Positions 53,000 to 60,889 of a DNA stretch of 64,000 bases are shown in pieces. The notes under the pieces are model-generated. The model was not told the DNA's origin and ran no database searches. It was given only the letters and a program-made list of their open reading frames with translations. This DNA comes from Salininema proteolyticum (GTDB lineage Bacteria > Actinomycetota > Actinomycetes > Mycobacteriales > Micromonosporaceae). The number at the start of each line of letters is the position of its first letter. The stretch's first letter is position 1. The stretch lies in the NCBI RefSeq assembly GCF_042685645.1, contig NZ_JBHUNX010000001.1:1736001-1800000 (forward strand), given 5' to 3'. The position numbers and the translations under genes are program-made.

Positions 53000-53730
53000 A
53001 CGCCGAGAACCATTCGCTCATCGCCGCCTACGTCCTCGACGCGGTCGACGAGGAAGAGCGCACCGAGGTCGAACGGCACCTGGACGAATGCGAGTCCTGC
53101 CGGCTCGAGGAGCGGGAACTGCGCGAAGCGGCCGCCCGCCTCAGCGACGACGCGGCGACCGAGCCGCCGCCTTCGTTGAAGGCCGAAGTGCTCGCCGAGG
53201 TGTCGCGCACCCGCCAGGAACCGCCCTCCGGCGGAGCGTCGGCCGTGCGGGCCGGCCTGACCGGGCGGCGGAGCCGCGAACACCGCTTCGGCACCCGCCG
53301 CGCCCTCGTCGCCTCCCTCTCCGTCCTCGTCCTCGCCCTGGCCGGAGCCGTCGGCGTATGGCAGTGGCTCAAGACCGACTCCGACATGCCCGACGACATG
53401 GCCGCCGTCATGGAGGCCGACGACGCCGAGAAGACGCGCGAGTCGGCCGGCGGTGGCATGGCCGAACTGGTCTACTCCGAGAAGATGGGCGAGGCCGTCC
53501 TCATGCTCTCCGACATGGACGACATGGGGGAGTCGCGCTCCTACCAGATCTGGAAGTTCAAGGACGGCGGCGCGCACTCGGTGATGGTCCTGGACTCCGG
53601 CATGCGCTCGGCCGCGGTCATGCTGGGGGACTACGGGCCCGGCTACGCCGTCGGCGTGACCGACGAGCCGGTGGGCGGATCCAGCGAGCCGTCGATGCCC
53701 GCCGTCGCCATGATCGACATGGACGGCTGA
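52996..53730 (+). CDS. rskA: Membrane anti-sigma-K factor, RskA type, with Met-rich outer domain
   Basis: 244 aa. The cytoplasmic domain has the zinc-binding anti-sigma motif HxxxCxxC (His 28, Cys 32, Cys 35). A single transmembrane helix spans about 104-124. The outer domain (125-244) is a RskA-type beta-sandwich: SEKMGEAVLMLSDMDDMGES, SYQIWKFKDGG, SMPAVAMIDMDG. Fourteen methionines fall in its 120 residues, many next to Asp, which suggests that oxidation of methionine or metal binding could be the signal. Overlaps sigK by four bases. Confidence 0.93.
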   Translation: MNAENHSLIAAYVLDAVDEEERTEVERHLDECESCRLEERELREAAARLSDDAATEPPPSLKAEVLAEVSRTRQEPPSGGASAVRAGLTGRRSREHRFGTRRALVASLSVLVLALAGAVGVWQWLKTDSDMPDDMAAVMEADDAEKTRESAGGGMAELVYSEKMGEAVLMLSDMDDMGESRSYQIWKFKDGGAHSVMVLDSGMRSAAVMLGDYGPGYAVGVTDEPVGGSSEPSMPAVAMIDMDG

Positions 53731-53794
53731 GCCGACCGGAAGAAAAACCTCAGCCCCACCCATCCGCCGCCCCGGCGGCGGCGAATGAAGGGGC

Positions 53795-55279
53795 GTGAAG
53801 GGAAGAACATCCGCCGCCTTGGGCGGCTTGGCTTGCGCCGCAGTGGTCTTGGGCGTCTCCCATGCCCTCGCCGCGGCCCTCGCCCCGTTGAGCTCGCCGT
53901 TCCTCGCAGTCGGCGCGGCCGCCGTCGACGCGACGCCCGAACCCGTGAAGGACTTCGCCGTCCGCACCTTCGGCGAGCGGGACAAACTGGTCCTGCTCGC
54001 CGGCATGGCGGTCGTCATCGCCACGCTCGCCGCGGGAATCGGAATCGCGGCCCGCCGCCGCCCCGCCGTCGGATACTGGGCCCTGGCGCTGCTGGGCGCG
54101 GTCGGCTGCGCCGCGGCCCTGGGCCGCCCCGGCTCGTCCCCGGCATGGGCACTGCCTGCAGTGGTCGGAACGCTGACGGGCCTGGGCGCCTTCGCCCTCC
54201 TCTTCCGCCCCGAAGACTCGGAGGACGGGACCGTGCGGATCGGCAGGAGGAGGCTGCTGGGCGTCTTCGCCGGGGCCGGAGCGGCCGGACTCGCCGGCTG
54301 GGCCGCGGGCGGAGCCACCGACGTGGAGAAGGCCCGCCGCGACGTGGTCCTCCCCGAACCGGCCTCCCCGGCACCGCAGGCCGAAGGGATCGCCCGGGAG
54401 GGACTCACGCCCTACCTGACCCCCGCCGAGGACTTCTACCGCGTAGACACCGCCCTCTCGGTGCCCCGCATCGATCCCGACGACTACGTGCTGCGCATCG
54501 GCGGGCGCGTGGGACGGCCGCTGGAGTACACCTACCGACAGCTGCTGGACATGCCCCTGATCGAAAGGGACGTCACCCTCTCCTGCGTCTCCAACGAGAT
54601 CGGGGGAACCCTCGCGGGCAACGCCCGCTGGCTGGGCGTGCGGCTGTCCGACCTCCTCGACCTCGCCCGCCCCGAGAAGGGCGCCGACCAACTCGTCAGC
54701 CGCTCCGCCGACGGATGGACCTGCGGCACCCCCGCCGCCGACTGCCGCGACGGACGCGACGCCATGCTCGCGGTGGGAATGAACGGCCGACCCCTCCCGG
54801 TCGAACACGGCTTCCCGGTGCGCATGATCGTCCCCGGCCACTACGGCTACGTCTCGGCCACCAAGTGGCTCACCGAGATCGAACTGTCCTCCTTCGGCGA
54901 CTTCGACGCCTACTGGACCCGCCGCGGATGGGCCGAACGCACCGATATCAAGACCGCCTCGCGCATCGACACGCCCCGGAGCAAAGCCCGGCAGGGCGCC
55001 GTGGCCGTGGCGGGCGTCGCCTGGGCACAGCACCGGGGGATCTCGGCGGTGGAGGTCCAGGTGGACGACGGCCCCTGGAACGAAGCCGACCTCGCGCCCG
55101 TCACCAGCGACGACACCTGGCGCCAGTGGGTGTGGGAGTGGCGGGCCGAACCCGGCGAGCACCTCCTGCGCGTCCGCGCCACCGACGGCGAAGGCGACCT
55201 CCAGGAGGAAGAGGAAAGCGAGCCCTTCCCCTCGGGGGCCACCGGACTGCACACCGTCCGCGTCACCGTCGCGGAATGA
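53795..55279 (+). CDS. Membrane-anchored molybdopterin oxidoreductase, sulfite-oxidase family
   Basis: 494 aa. Five hydrophobic segments (about 7-27, 64-84, 91-110, 117-137, 153-172; the last preceded by RRR) anchor an outer catalytic domain. The Mo-ligating cysteine is Cys 264 in DVTLSCVSNEIGG, followed by GVRLSDLLDLARP and VPGHYGYVSATKWLTEIEL. The C-terminal part (VAWAQHRGISAVEVQVDDGP, EPGEHLLRVRATD) is the Mo-co dimerisation domain found in sulfite oxidases but absent from MsrP/YedY. The substrate is unknown: sulfite or a protein methionine sulfoxide are both possible. GTG start with GAAGGGG ahead; a short CCGCCGCC/GGCGGCGG hairpin precedes it. Confidence 0.88.
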   Translation: MKGRTSAALGGLACAAVVLGVSHALAAALAPLSSPFLAVGAAAVDATPEPVKDFAVRTFGERDKLVLLAGMAVVIATLAAGIGIAARRRPAVGYWALALLGAVGCAAALGRPGSSPAWALPAVVGTLTGLGAFALLFRPEDSEDGTVRIGRRRLLGVFAGAGAAGLAGWAAGGATDVEKARRDVVLPEPASPAPQAEGIAREGLTPYLTPAEDFYRVDTALSVPRIDPDDYVLRIGGRVGRPLEYTYRQLLDMPLIERDVTLSCVSNEIGGTLAGNARWLGVRLSDLLDLARPEKGADQLVSRSADGWTCGTPAADCRDGRDAMLAVGMNGRPLPVEHGFPVRMIVPGHYGYVSATKWLTEIELSSFGDFDAYWTRRGWAERTDIKTASRIDTPRSKARQGAVAVAGVAWAQHRGISAVEVQVDDGPWNEADLAPVTSDDTWRQWVWEWRAEPGEHLLRVRATDGEGDLQEEEESEPFPSGATGLHTVRVTVAE

Positions 55280-55318
55280 GACGCCGGGACGAAGGGCCCG
55301 GCAGAGCGAAGAGACCTG

Positions 55319-55338
55319 CCCGGACCGACCGGTCCGGG
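55319..55338 (+). other. Small perfect hairpin before the Met-rich lipoprotein gene
   Basis: CCCGGACC and GGTCCGGG pair around GACC, 26 bases ahead of the GTG start. It may be an attenuator or stabilise the downstream transcript. Confidence 0.45.
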
Positions 55339-55364
55339 AGAGCAGAGAAGAAAGGCAAGAGACC

Positions 55365-55643
55365 GTGAAGCACACCATCGCCCGGAGCGCCGCCTCCGCA
55401 CTGCTGGCCGGCGGACTCGTCTTCGGACTGGCCGCCTGCGACGGCGACGACTCCGAGATGGACGACGACAAGAACATGTCCGACGAGATGGAGGACCAGG
55501 GGGAGACGGACGGCGACATGTCCGGCGACGACGACATGTCGGGAGAGGACGAGTCGGACGACGGGATGTCGGGGGAGGACGACATGTCCGAGGACGGCGA
55601 GATGGACGACGGCATGTCGGACGGAGAGGACTCCGAGGGCTAG
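55365..55643 (+). CDS. Small Met/Asp/Ser/Gly-rich lipoprotein, possible oxidant scavenger
   Basis: 92 aa. The signal ends in lipobox FGLAAC (Cys 25). The mature 68 residues are almost only Asp, Glu, Met, Ser and Gly, with repeats DDDMSGEDE, DDGMSGEDD and DMSEDGEMDDGMS; nine are Met. It must be disordered, very acidic and exposed outside the membrane. Placed behind sigK-rskA and a molybdoenzyme, it resembles in logic the Met-rich peptide MrpX of Azospira, a sink for hypochlorite. Metal (copper) binding is the main alternative. AAAGGCAAGAG precedes the GTG. Confidence 0.75.
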   Translation: MKHTIARSAASALLAGGLVFGLAACDGDDSEMDDDKNMSDEMEDQGETDGDMSGDDDMSGEDESDDGMSGEDDMSEDGEMDDGMSDGEDSEG

Positions 55644-55703
55644 GGCCTCCCGACGACCTCCCTGGGGCCGGGCCGCCCGCTCCCGCCCCGGTTCACGCCG
55701 TAC

Positions 55704-55726
55704 GGCCCCGCGCTCGCCGCGGGGCC
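55704..55726. terminator. Bidirectional terminator hairpin, 9-bp GC stem
   Basis: GGCCCCGCG and CGCGGGGCC pair perfectly around CTCGC, between the convergent Met-rich lipoprotein and pterin dehydratase genes. Confidence 0.7.
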
Positions 55727-55764
55727 GGTCCCCGTCTCGGGCCGTCGCCGATCCGGGACGCCGC

Positions 55765-56055
55765 CTAGAAGCGGGCGAGGGCGTCGATGGACGCGGCCAT
55801 CGACGTGTCCTTCTCTGTGAGGCCGCCGCTGTCGTGCGTGACGAGCGCGAAGTGCACCGTCCGCCAGCGGATGTCGATGTCCGGGTGGTGGTTGGCCTCC
55901 TCGGCCTTCTCGGCGACCTTGACGACCAGGGCGATCGCCTCGGGGAACGAGGGCGCCTCGACGTCGCGCCGCAGCTGCCCGTCCTCGACGCGCCATTCCG
56001 GAAGGCCGGCGAGGGCCTCCTTCAACCGGTCCTCGGTCAGGACTTCACTTGCCAT
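55765..56055 (-). CDS. phhB: Pterin-4a-carbinolamine dehydratase
   Basis: 96 aa, the full length of the family. It dehydrates 4a-hydroxytetrahydrobiopterin, regenerating the cofactor of phenylalanine hydroxylase. The catalytic His-rich block EEANHHPDIDIRWRTVHFAL is intact, and LTEKDTSMAASIDAL closes the fold. Its ATG lies 11 bases inside the end of phhA, so the two are co-translated. Confidence 0.93.
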   Translation of the reverse strand: MASEVLTEDRLKEALAGLPEWRVEDGQLRRDVEAPSFPEAIALVVKVAEKAEEANHHPDIDIRWRTVHFALVTHDSGGLTEKDTSMAASIDALARF

Positions 56056-56929
56056 GCAGGATCTCCTCGATCTTCTCGTCGTCGCACTCGGCCCAGAAGG
56101 TGCCGACCACGTCCTCCAGCTCGTCCATCGACTCGGCCTTGAACAGGATGTCCTGGTACTTGGTGATGTCGTAGTCGACAGTGCCCATCTGGCGCAGGTC
56201 GAGCGGGCGGATGTCCATCTTGCGGAACTCGTCGATCTCCCCGTAGGAGGAGAGGATGCCGGCGCCGTAGGCCTTCAGACCGTCCTTCTCGCCGATGACG
56301 CCGAACTCCATCGTGAACCAGAATACCTTGGAGACGAACTCGAGGGCCTCGTCGGACTCCACACGGCGGGCGGCCTGCCCGGCCAGGCGGTAGAGCGCGG
56401 CGAACCGCGGGTGGGCCAGGGCGTTGGCGTGCCCGATGACCTCGTGGACCACGTCCGGCTCGGGCGTGTAGAAGGGCACCGAGTGGTGGCGGATGTACTG
56501 GGTGGAGTGGAACTGGCTGTCCTCCAGGACGCCGTAGAAGTCCAGCAGGGGGACCAGTCCGGCGGCAGGGCGGTAGGAGAAGCCGGTGATGGGCGAGAGC
56601 TTCTCGCTCACCTCGGAGAGCTGGGGGATGCGGTCTCCGGGCAGGGACAGCTCCTCTGCGCCGTCCAGGAACTCCTGCGAGGCGAGGCCGCGGTGCTTGA
56701 CGGCCAGCTCCGTGCTGACCTTCCGCCACACCTCGTGCTCGGTGTCGGTGTAGGGCGCCACGGGCACGGGCTTGCCCGGGGACCAGTCCACGGCGAGGGC
56801 CGCCAGCTTGTTGCGGCGATCGCGATAGTCGGAGTCGGAGAACCCCGGGTGGCTGGAGGCCAGTTCCACCTCGACGGATCCGTCGTCTTTGGTGTTGACC
56901 GGCGCGAAGTACTGTGCTTCTTCGAACAT
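56045..56929 (-). CDS. phhA: Phenylalanine 4-monooxygenase
   Basis: Non-haem iron, pterin-dependent hydroxylase of 294 aa that turns phenylalanine into tyrosine. The iron ligands His 162 and His 167 lie in VVHEVIGHANALAHP; the third is a Glu in FWFTMEFGVI. GFSYRPAAGLVPLLDFYGVL and LSSYGEIDEF are further family blocks. The ATG at 56929 (MFEEAQYF) is used; a TTG two codons earlier is possible. It is followed by its partner dehydratase. Among bacteria it opens phenylalanine catabolism through tyrosine. Confidence 0.95.
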   Translation of the reverse strand: MFEEAQYFAPVNTKDDGSVEVELASSHPGFSDSDYRDRRNKLAALAVDWSPGKPVPVAPYTDTEHEVWRKVSTELAVKHRGLASQEFLDGAEELSLPGDRIPQLSEVSEKLSPITGFSYRPAAGLVPLLDFYGVLEDSQFHSTQYIRHHSVPFYTPEPDVVHEVIGHANALAHPRFAALYRLAGQAARRVESDEALEFVSKVFWFTMEFGVIGEKDGLKAYGAGILSSYGEIDEFRKMDIRPLDLRQMGTVDYDITKYQDILFKAESMDELEDVVGTFWAECDDEKIEEILHGK

Positions 56930-57074
56930 GTGCAAACTTCATCACGGCTGGGCACAACTGTCAATGCTTTCCGCGGTTTCTGCGCAAATCCAACAGTGGG
57001 CGGTCGCCTGAGTGATCAGGATTCGTCATTTCGTTCAGTATCGTGCCGCGGTCCTGCTCACGCGTAATGCCCGG

Positions 57075-57120
57075 ACAGGCCCGGTGCGTCCGTATCATGG
57101 GACGAACGCGCCGGGCCTGT
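57075..57120. terminator. Imperfect terminator hairpin after the P450 gene
   Basis: ACAGGCCCGG (57075-57084) pairs with CCGGGCCTGT (57111-57120); GCGTCC and GGACGAACGC extend the stem with a small bulge. It lies just beyond the P450 stop at 57123. Confidence 0.6.
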
Positions 57121-57122
57121 GC

Positions 57123-58382
57123 TCACAGGCGGGCCGGGAGGCGGTTGTAGCCGATGACGCCGGGAACCTGGGCGAGCTCCGGCTCGCCCGACAGGCGCAT
57201 GTCGGGATGGCGTTCCCAGAGCTTGGACAGGGCCACTCGCGCCTCCATCTTCGCCAGCGCCGCGCCGATGCAGAAGTGGGCCCCGCCCCCGAAGGTGAGG
57301 ACCCGCCCGTGGTCGCGGTAGGGGTCGAAGAGGTCGGGGTCGGGGTACACGGCCGGGTCGCGGTTGGCCACGCTGGTCATCACCACCAGGTCGGAGTCGG
57401 CCGGCAGCGTGGTGCCGCCCAGCTCGACGGGGTCGGCCACCCGGCGCGCGGTGAACAGGATCGACGGCCACGCCCGCAGGGTCTCGCCGACGTAGCCGTC
57501 AGCGACGGTGCCGCCGGAGGCCACCAGCGGCATCCAGTGCCGTTCGCGGTCCCCGTGCACGATGCCGTTGCCGATCAGGTGCACGGTGGTGAAGAACCCG
57601 GCGAAGTAGAGCAGCAGGAAGTTCGAGGTCATCTCGTTCTCGGTGAGCGGGTCCTCCATCGCGTCGGAGTTGGCGATGGCTTCGCTGGCCAGGTCCTCGG
57701 CCGGTTCGGCCCTCCGGGTCGCGATGAATCCGCGGAAGTACTCCTGGAGCCGCTCCGTGCCCTCGTCGGCCAGCCTCCGGCGCTCTCCGTCGTCCCCGTC
57801 GCCCAGCTCGGTGGCCTTGATGAACAGCTCGGCGTCGGCCTCGACGCGGGGCCTGTCGGCCTCGGGGATCCCGATGAGGTCGGAGATGACCTGGATCGGA
57901 ATGCGGTAGGTGAAGTTGTCGACCAGGTCGACCGTGCCGTCCGGCCCGGTCTTCTCCGGCAGCGCGTCCAGCGCCCGGTCGACGATCGCCTCGATGGAGT
58001 CCCGCAGGAGGTTCAGGCGGCGGGGGGTGAAGGCGCGGCGGAAGACCTTGCGCATGCGGGTGTGGTTGGGAGGGTTCTGCATCAGCATGGTGTCGGCGAA
58101 GGCCCGCACCGACACGCTGTCGGGCACGTCCTCCAGGAACCTCTGCTGGTGCTCGAAGTCGATCATGAGGATCTCGGGGTTCTTCAGCGCCTCGTCGACC
58201 TCGTCGAAGCCGATCACGGCGAAGCGGTTGCGGCCCAGGTCCGCGATGGGGCCGTGGGCGGCCATCTCGCGGATCAGCCGGACCCATTCCTCCGACTGCC
58301 TGCCGCTGCCGGCGCGGACGAACTCGGTGTAGACCTCGTCGACCGGGCGGACGGGGGCGGGGTTCGCGGTGTTCTGAGACAT
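57123..58382 (-). CDS. Cytochrome P450 with unusual I-helix
   Basis: 419 aa soluble bacterial P450. Haem loop LTFGGGAHFCIGAALAKME gives the thiolate Cys 371; the K-helix ExxR is ETLR in VGETLRAWPS; PNHTRMRKVFRRAFTPRRL is the C-helix region. In the I-helix, where the acid-alcohol pair normally reads AGxE(D)T, this protein has FAGFFTTVHLIG: the acidic residue is Phe. That residue helps deliver protons for oxygen cleavage, so chemistry may be altered (peroxygenase or other). GAGGAGG precedes the ATG. No dedicated ferredoxin is adjacent. Confidence 0.9.
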   Translation of the reverse strand: MSQNTANPAPVRPVDEVYTEFVRAGSGRQSEEWVRLIREMAAHGPIADLGRNRFAVIGFDEVDEALKNPEILMIDFEHQQRFLEDVPDSVSVRAFADTMLMQNPPNHTRMRKVFRRAFTPRRLNLLRDSIEAIVDRALDALPEKTGPDGTVDLVDNFTYRIPIQVISDLIGIPEADRPRVEADAELFIKATELGDGDDGERRRLADEGTERLQEYFRGFIATRRAEPAEDLASEAIANSDAMEDPLTENEMTSNFLLLYFAGFFTTVHLIGNGIVHGDRERHWMPLVASGGTVADGYVGETLRAWPSILFTARRVADPVELGGTTLPADSDLVVMTSVANRDPAVYPDPDLFDPYRDHGRVLTFGGGAHFCIGAALAKMEARVALSKLWERHPDMRLSGEPELAQVPGVIGYNRLPARL

Positions 58383-58556
58383 GGTGCCTCCTCTTCATTG
58401 AGCGTTCGTTCCCTTGTTGCCCAGTATAATTCACAGTTTTGTGAAATTGGTGAAATCTAGCCGGGATTCCGGAGGCGCCCGTGAATCGGAGTATGGAATA
58501 CCTGGTGTACCTGCCGTTGTCGATTCGGTGACAGTCCAGGGGCGTCTAGAAGACGT

Positions 58557-59390
58557 CTACTCGACGGCGGGAACGCGCTCCACGAGGGCCTCGGAGACGG
58601 CGGAGATCTCCTCGGCGGCCTCTTCCCAACCGACCTCGTCGGAGTCCCACGAGCCGAAGACCGCCGCGGTGTAGCGCCTGTCCCCGGTGAGGGTCCCGGT
58701 GGTCACGAGGTTGCGGTCCGGCGCGCAGCAGGCCCAGCCCTGCTTGACCGCCCAGGGCCCGGGCCCTCCCGCCCGCGGGAGCCCGAAGGTCTGGTCGAAG
58801 CCGTCGGCGCCCGTCGGAGCCATGCCGACCAAGGCGTCCATGACGACCTTCCGCAGGTCTTCGTCGAGGCTTCCGTGGAGGAAGGCGTAGACGCGCACCA
58901 TGTCCGCGGCGGAGACGCGAGTGTCGCCCCACCGGCCCCAGTCGGCGGGTCCGGAGGTGTGCTTCAAGCCCATCCGCACGGCCATGGTGGACACGATGTC
59001 CGGGCCGCCGAACTCCGACCACAGGCGCGAGGCGATCTCGTCGTCGCTGGCCGTCAGCATCTCGGCGACGGTGTCGGGATCGGTGCCCTGTTCGAGGGCC
59101 ACGACGGCGATGAGGATCTTGACCGTCGACTGGGAGGGGTGCGCTTCATCGGCCCGGTAGGCCACGACCCTCTCGCCGGTGGCGTGCTCGTGCAGGACGA
59201 CGCTGTACTCGCCGGCGAGGTCCAGAGACTTCACCAGCTCCAGGCCGGCCGCGTTGTCTCCCGGGGGTTCGCGGAGGTCGACGCTGCCCCCGAGCGCGAG
59301 GACCGCGAGCACGGCCAGGACCCCCGCGAAGAGGACGAACGGCGAACGGCGGGCGGGGGAGGAGGGCACGGTGGCCTGGGAGTACGACAC
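58557..59390 (-). CDS. Membrane-anchored serine hydrolase, class A beta-lactamase-like
   Basis: 277 aa. One N-terminal transmembrane segment (about 17-36) anchors an outer domain with SxxK motif Ser 88-Thr-Val-Lys 91 (SQSTVKILIAVVALEQG), followed by ASDDEIASRLW where the SDN-like loop is expected, and AVKQGWACC as a possible KTG-like strand. Beta-lactamase2 (PF13354) family; probably a cell-wall or ester hydrolase rather than a true lactamase. GTG start at 59390 without a clear ribosome-binding site. It is more distant from the broken gene at 14625. Confidence 0.78.
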   Translation of the reverse strand: MSYSQATVPSSPARRSPFVLFAGVLAVLAVLALGGSVDLREPPGDNAAGLELVKSLDLAGEYSVVLHEHATGERVVAYRADEAHPSQSTVKILIAVVALEQGTDPDTVAEMLTASDDEIASRLWSEFGGPDIVSTMAVRMGLKHTSGPADWGRWGDTRVSAADMVRVYAFLHGSLDEDLRKVVMDALVGMAPTGADGFDQTFGLPRAGGPGPWAVKQGWACCAPDRNLVTTGTLTGDRRYTAAVFGSWDSDEVGWEEAAEEISAVSEALVERVPAVE

Positions 59391-59578
59391 GGGGGAATGC
59401 CTTTGCTAGCGGGGCGGTCGGGGAGACGGTCTGCGGTGCGTGCGCCGAAGATTCTAACTCATGGCATGCATGGACGTTACTTCTGGTACCTCCTATAGGG
59501 AGCATCGTCGCCGTGACGGAACCGGCCGCAGGGCCTCCACCGTGCCGGGCGTACCGGCCGCGTTCGTACACTGGGACT

Positions 59579-60847
59579 ATGCCCTCCGGAACGACCCGCC
59601 CCCGACTGCTGGGGGACCGGTCCTTCCGGACCTACTTCCTCTCCGCGGCGCTCGGATCGCTCTCACACCGGACCATGGCCGTCGCCGCACCCATGGTCTC
59701 CGTCTACGTCCTGCGCTCCTCGGAGTTCCAGATCGGAGTGACGACCGCGCTGAGCACCGTCGCCGTCCTCGTCTTCGGCCTGCCGGCCGGGGTGTGGACC
59801 GACCGCATGGCGCTCAAACCCCTGATGATCGCCACGGGCCTCGTGCGGGCGGCGGCGATGTCGGTCATCCCGATCCTGTGGGCGATCGGCGAGCTGACCT
59901 TCTGGTACCTGGCCGCGTCGGTCTTCGCGGTCGGCGCCCTCACCGTCCTCTACGAGACCGCCCGGCAGAGCCTCCTGCCGGTCCTCGTCGGGCGCCGCCG
60001 CCTCGTCGAGGGCAACGCCAAGATCGAGGGGGCCGCCCAGATATCCGTCCTGGCCGCCCCGTCCGCGGGCGGGGAGCTGGCGGCCCGGCTCGGCGCCCCC
60101 GTCGCCGTCCTCGCCACTGCCGCCGGAGCGCTGGCGTCCACCCTCCTCCTTCTTGGCGTGAGGGTCGAAGAGGACACCGGCCACAGGACGGAAAACCCCG
60201 ACCTGCGCCGCGAGATCGCCGACGGGGTGCGCCGAGTCGCCTCCAGCGTCGCGCTGCGCGCCATGGCGCTGTCGGACATGGTGCTCCACCTCTGCGCGGC
60301 GATGTACGCCGCCGTCCACATCGTCTTCATCGCCCGCACCCTCCACGCCGACCCCGAGACGACCGGACTGGTGCTGGCCATGTCCGCCGCCGGGGGCGTG
60401 CTCGGCGCGCTGGCCGCACGGCGCCTCTCCGACCGCTACGGCCAGGGCCCGACCATGGTGGGCGGCCTGGCGGCGCTGCCCGCGGCGTTTCTGACCGTCC
60501 CGGCCGTGCACGCGGACTGGCTGGTCTGGGCCGTGGGAGCGGGAGGGGCGGGCGTCGGGTTCTGCACGGCGGTGTTCGCCGTGACCCAGGTGAGCGCCCG
60601 CCAGCAGATCACCCCCGACTCCGTCCTGGGGAGGGTCAACGCCACCTTCCGCGTGGCCGGGGCCCTCGCCGCCTCCGTCGGCGCCCTGTCGGGCGGGGCG
60701 ATAGCGGCCCTCTGGGACACCCGGACGGCGCTGTGCGCGGCGGGGGCGGTGGCGCTGACCGCGTGCCTGCCGATCGCGGCCACACCGCTGCGCACGAGGC
60801 GGTCCTTCGCCGAAGAGGCCGTCGGCGGCGTCCCCGGGAAGAGGTGA
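59579..60847 (+). CDS. MFS transporter, probable drug or metabolite exporter
   Basis: 422 aa, about twelve helices in two six-helix halves. GVWTDRMALKPLM is the motif A-like loop between helices 2 and 3, and RRLSDRYGQGPTMVGG the matching loop in the second half. ETARQSLLPVLVGRRRLVEG is typical of the MFS_3 (enterobactin/macrolide exporter-like) group. The ATG at 59579 is favoured because a TACACT -10 box ends exactly six bases before it (leaderless); a longer reading from 59513 would translate the promoter. Confidence 0.87.
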   Translation: MPSGTTRPRLLGDRSFRTYFLSAALGSLSHRTMAVAAPMVSVYVLRSSEFQIGVTTALSTVAVLVFGLPAGVWTDRMALKPLMIATGLVRAAAMSVIPILWAIGELTFWYLAASVFAVGALTVLYETARQSLLPVLVGRRRLVEGNAKIEGAAQISVLAAPSAGGELAARLGAPVAVLATAAGALASTLLLLGVRVEEDTGHRTENPDLRREIADGVRRVASSVALRAMALSDMVLHLCAAMYAAVHIVFIARTLHADPETTGLVLAMSAAGGVLGALAARRLSDRYGQGPTMVGGLAALPAAFLTVPAVHADWLVWAVGAGGAGVGFCTAVFAVTQVSARQQITPDSVLGRVNATFRVAGALAASVGALSGGAIAALWDTRTALCAAGAVALTACLPIAATPLRTRRSFAEEAVGGVPGKR

Positions 60848-60863
60848 CGCCGCCGACGGCCTC
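60815..60863. terminator. Bidirectional terminator, 18-bp perfect stem, overlapping the MFS gene end
   Basis: GAGGCCGTCGGCGGCGTC (60815-60832) and its exact complement at 60846-60863 enclose a 13-base loop. The left arm is inside the last MFS codons; the MFS and catalase genes converge here. Confidence 0.85.
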
Positions 60864-60889
60864 CGCAGTTCGCAGAGCTGACGGGAAGG

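Noticed and set aside
58557..59390. Naming this serine hydrolase a beta-lactamase resistance gene
   Set aside because: SxxK is present, but SDN and KTG motifs are degenerate and it is membrane-anchored; only the fold can be claimed.
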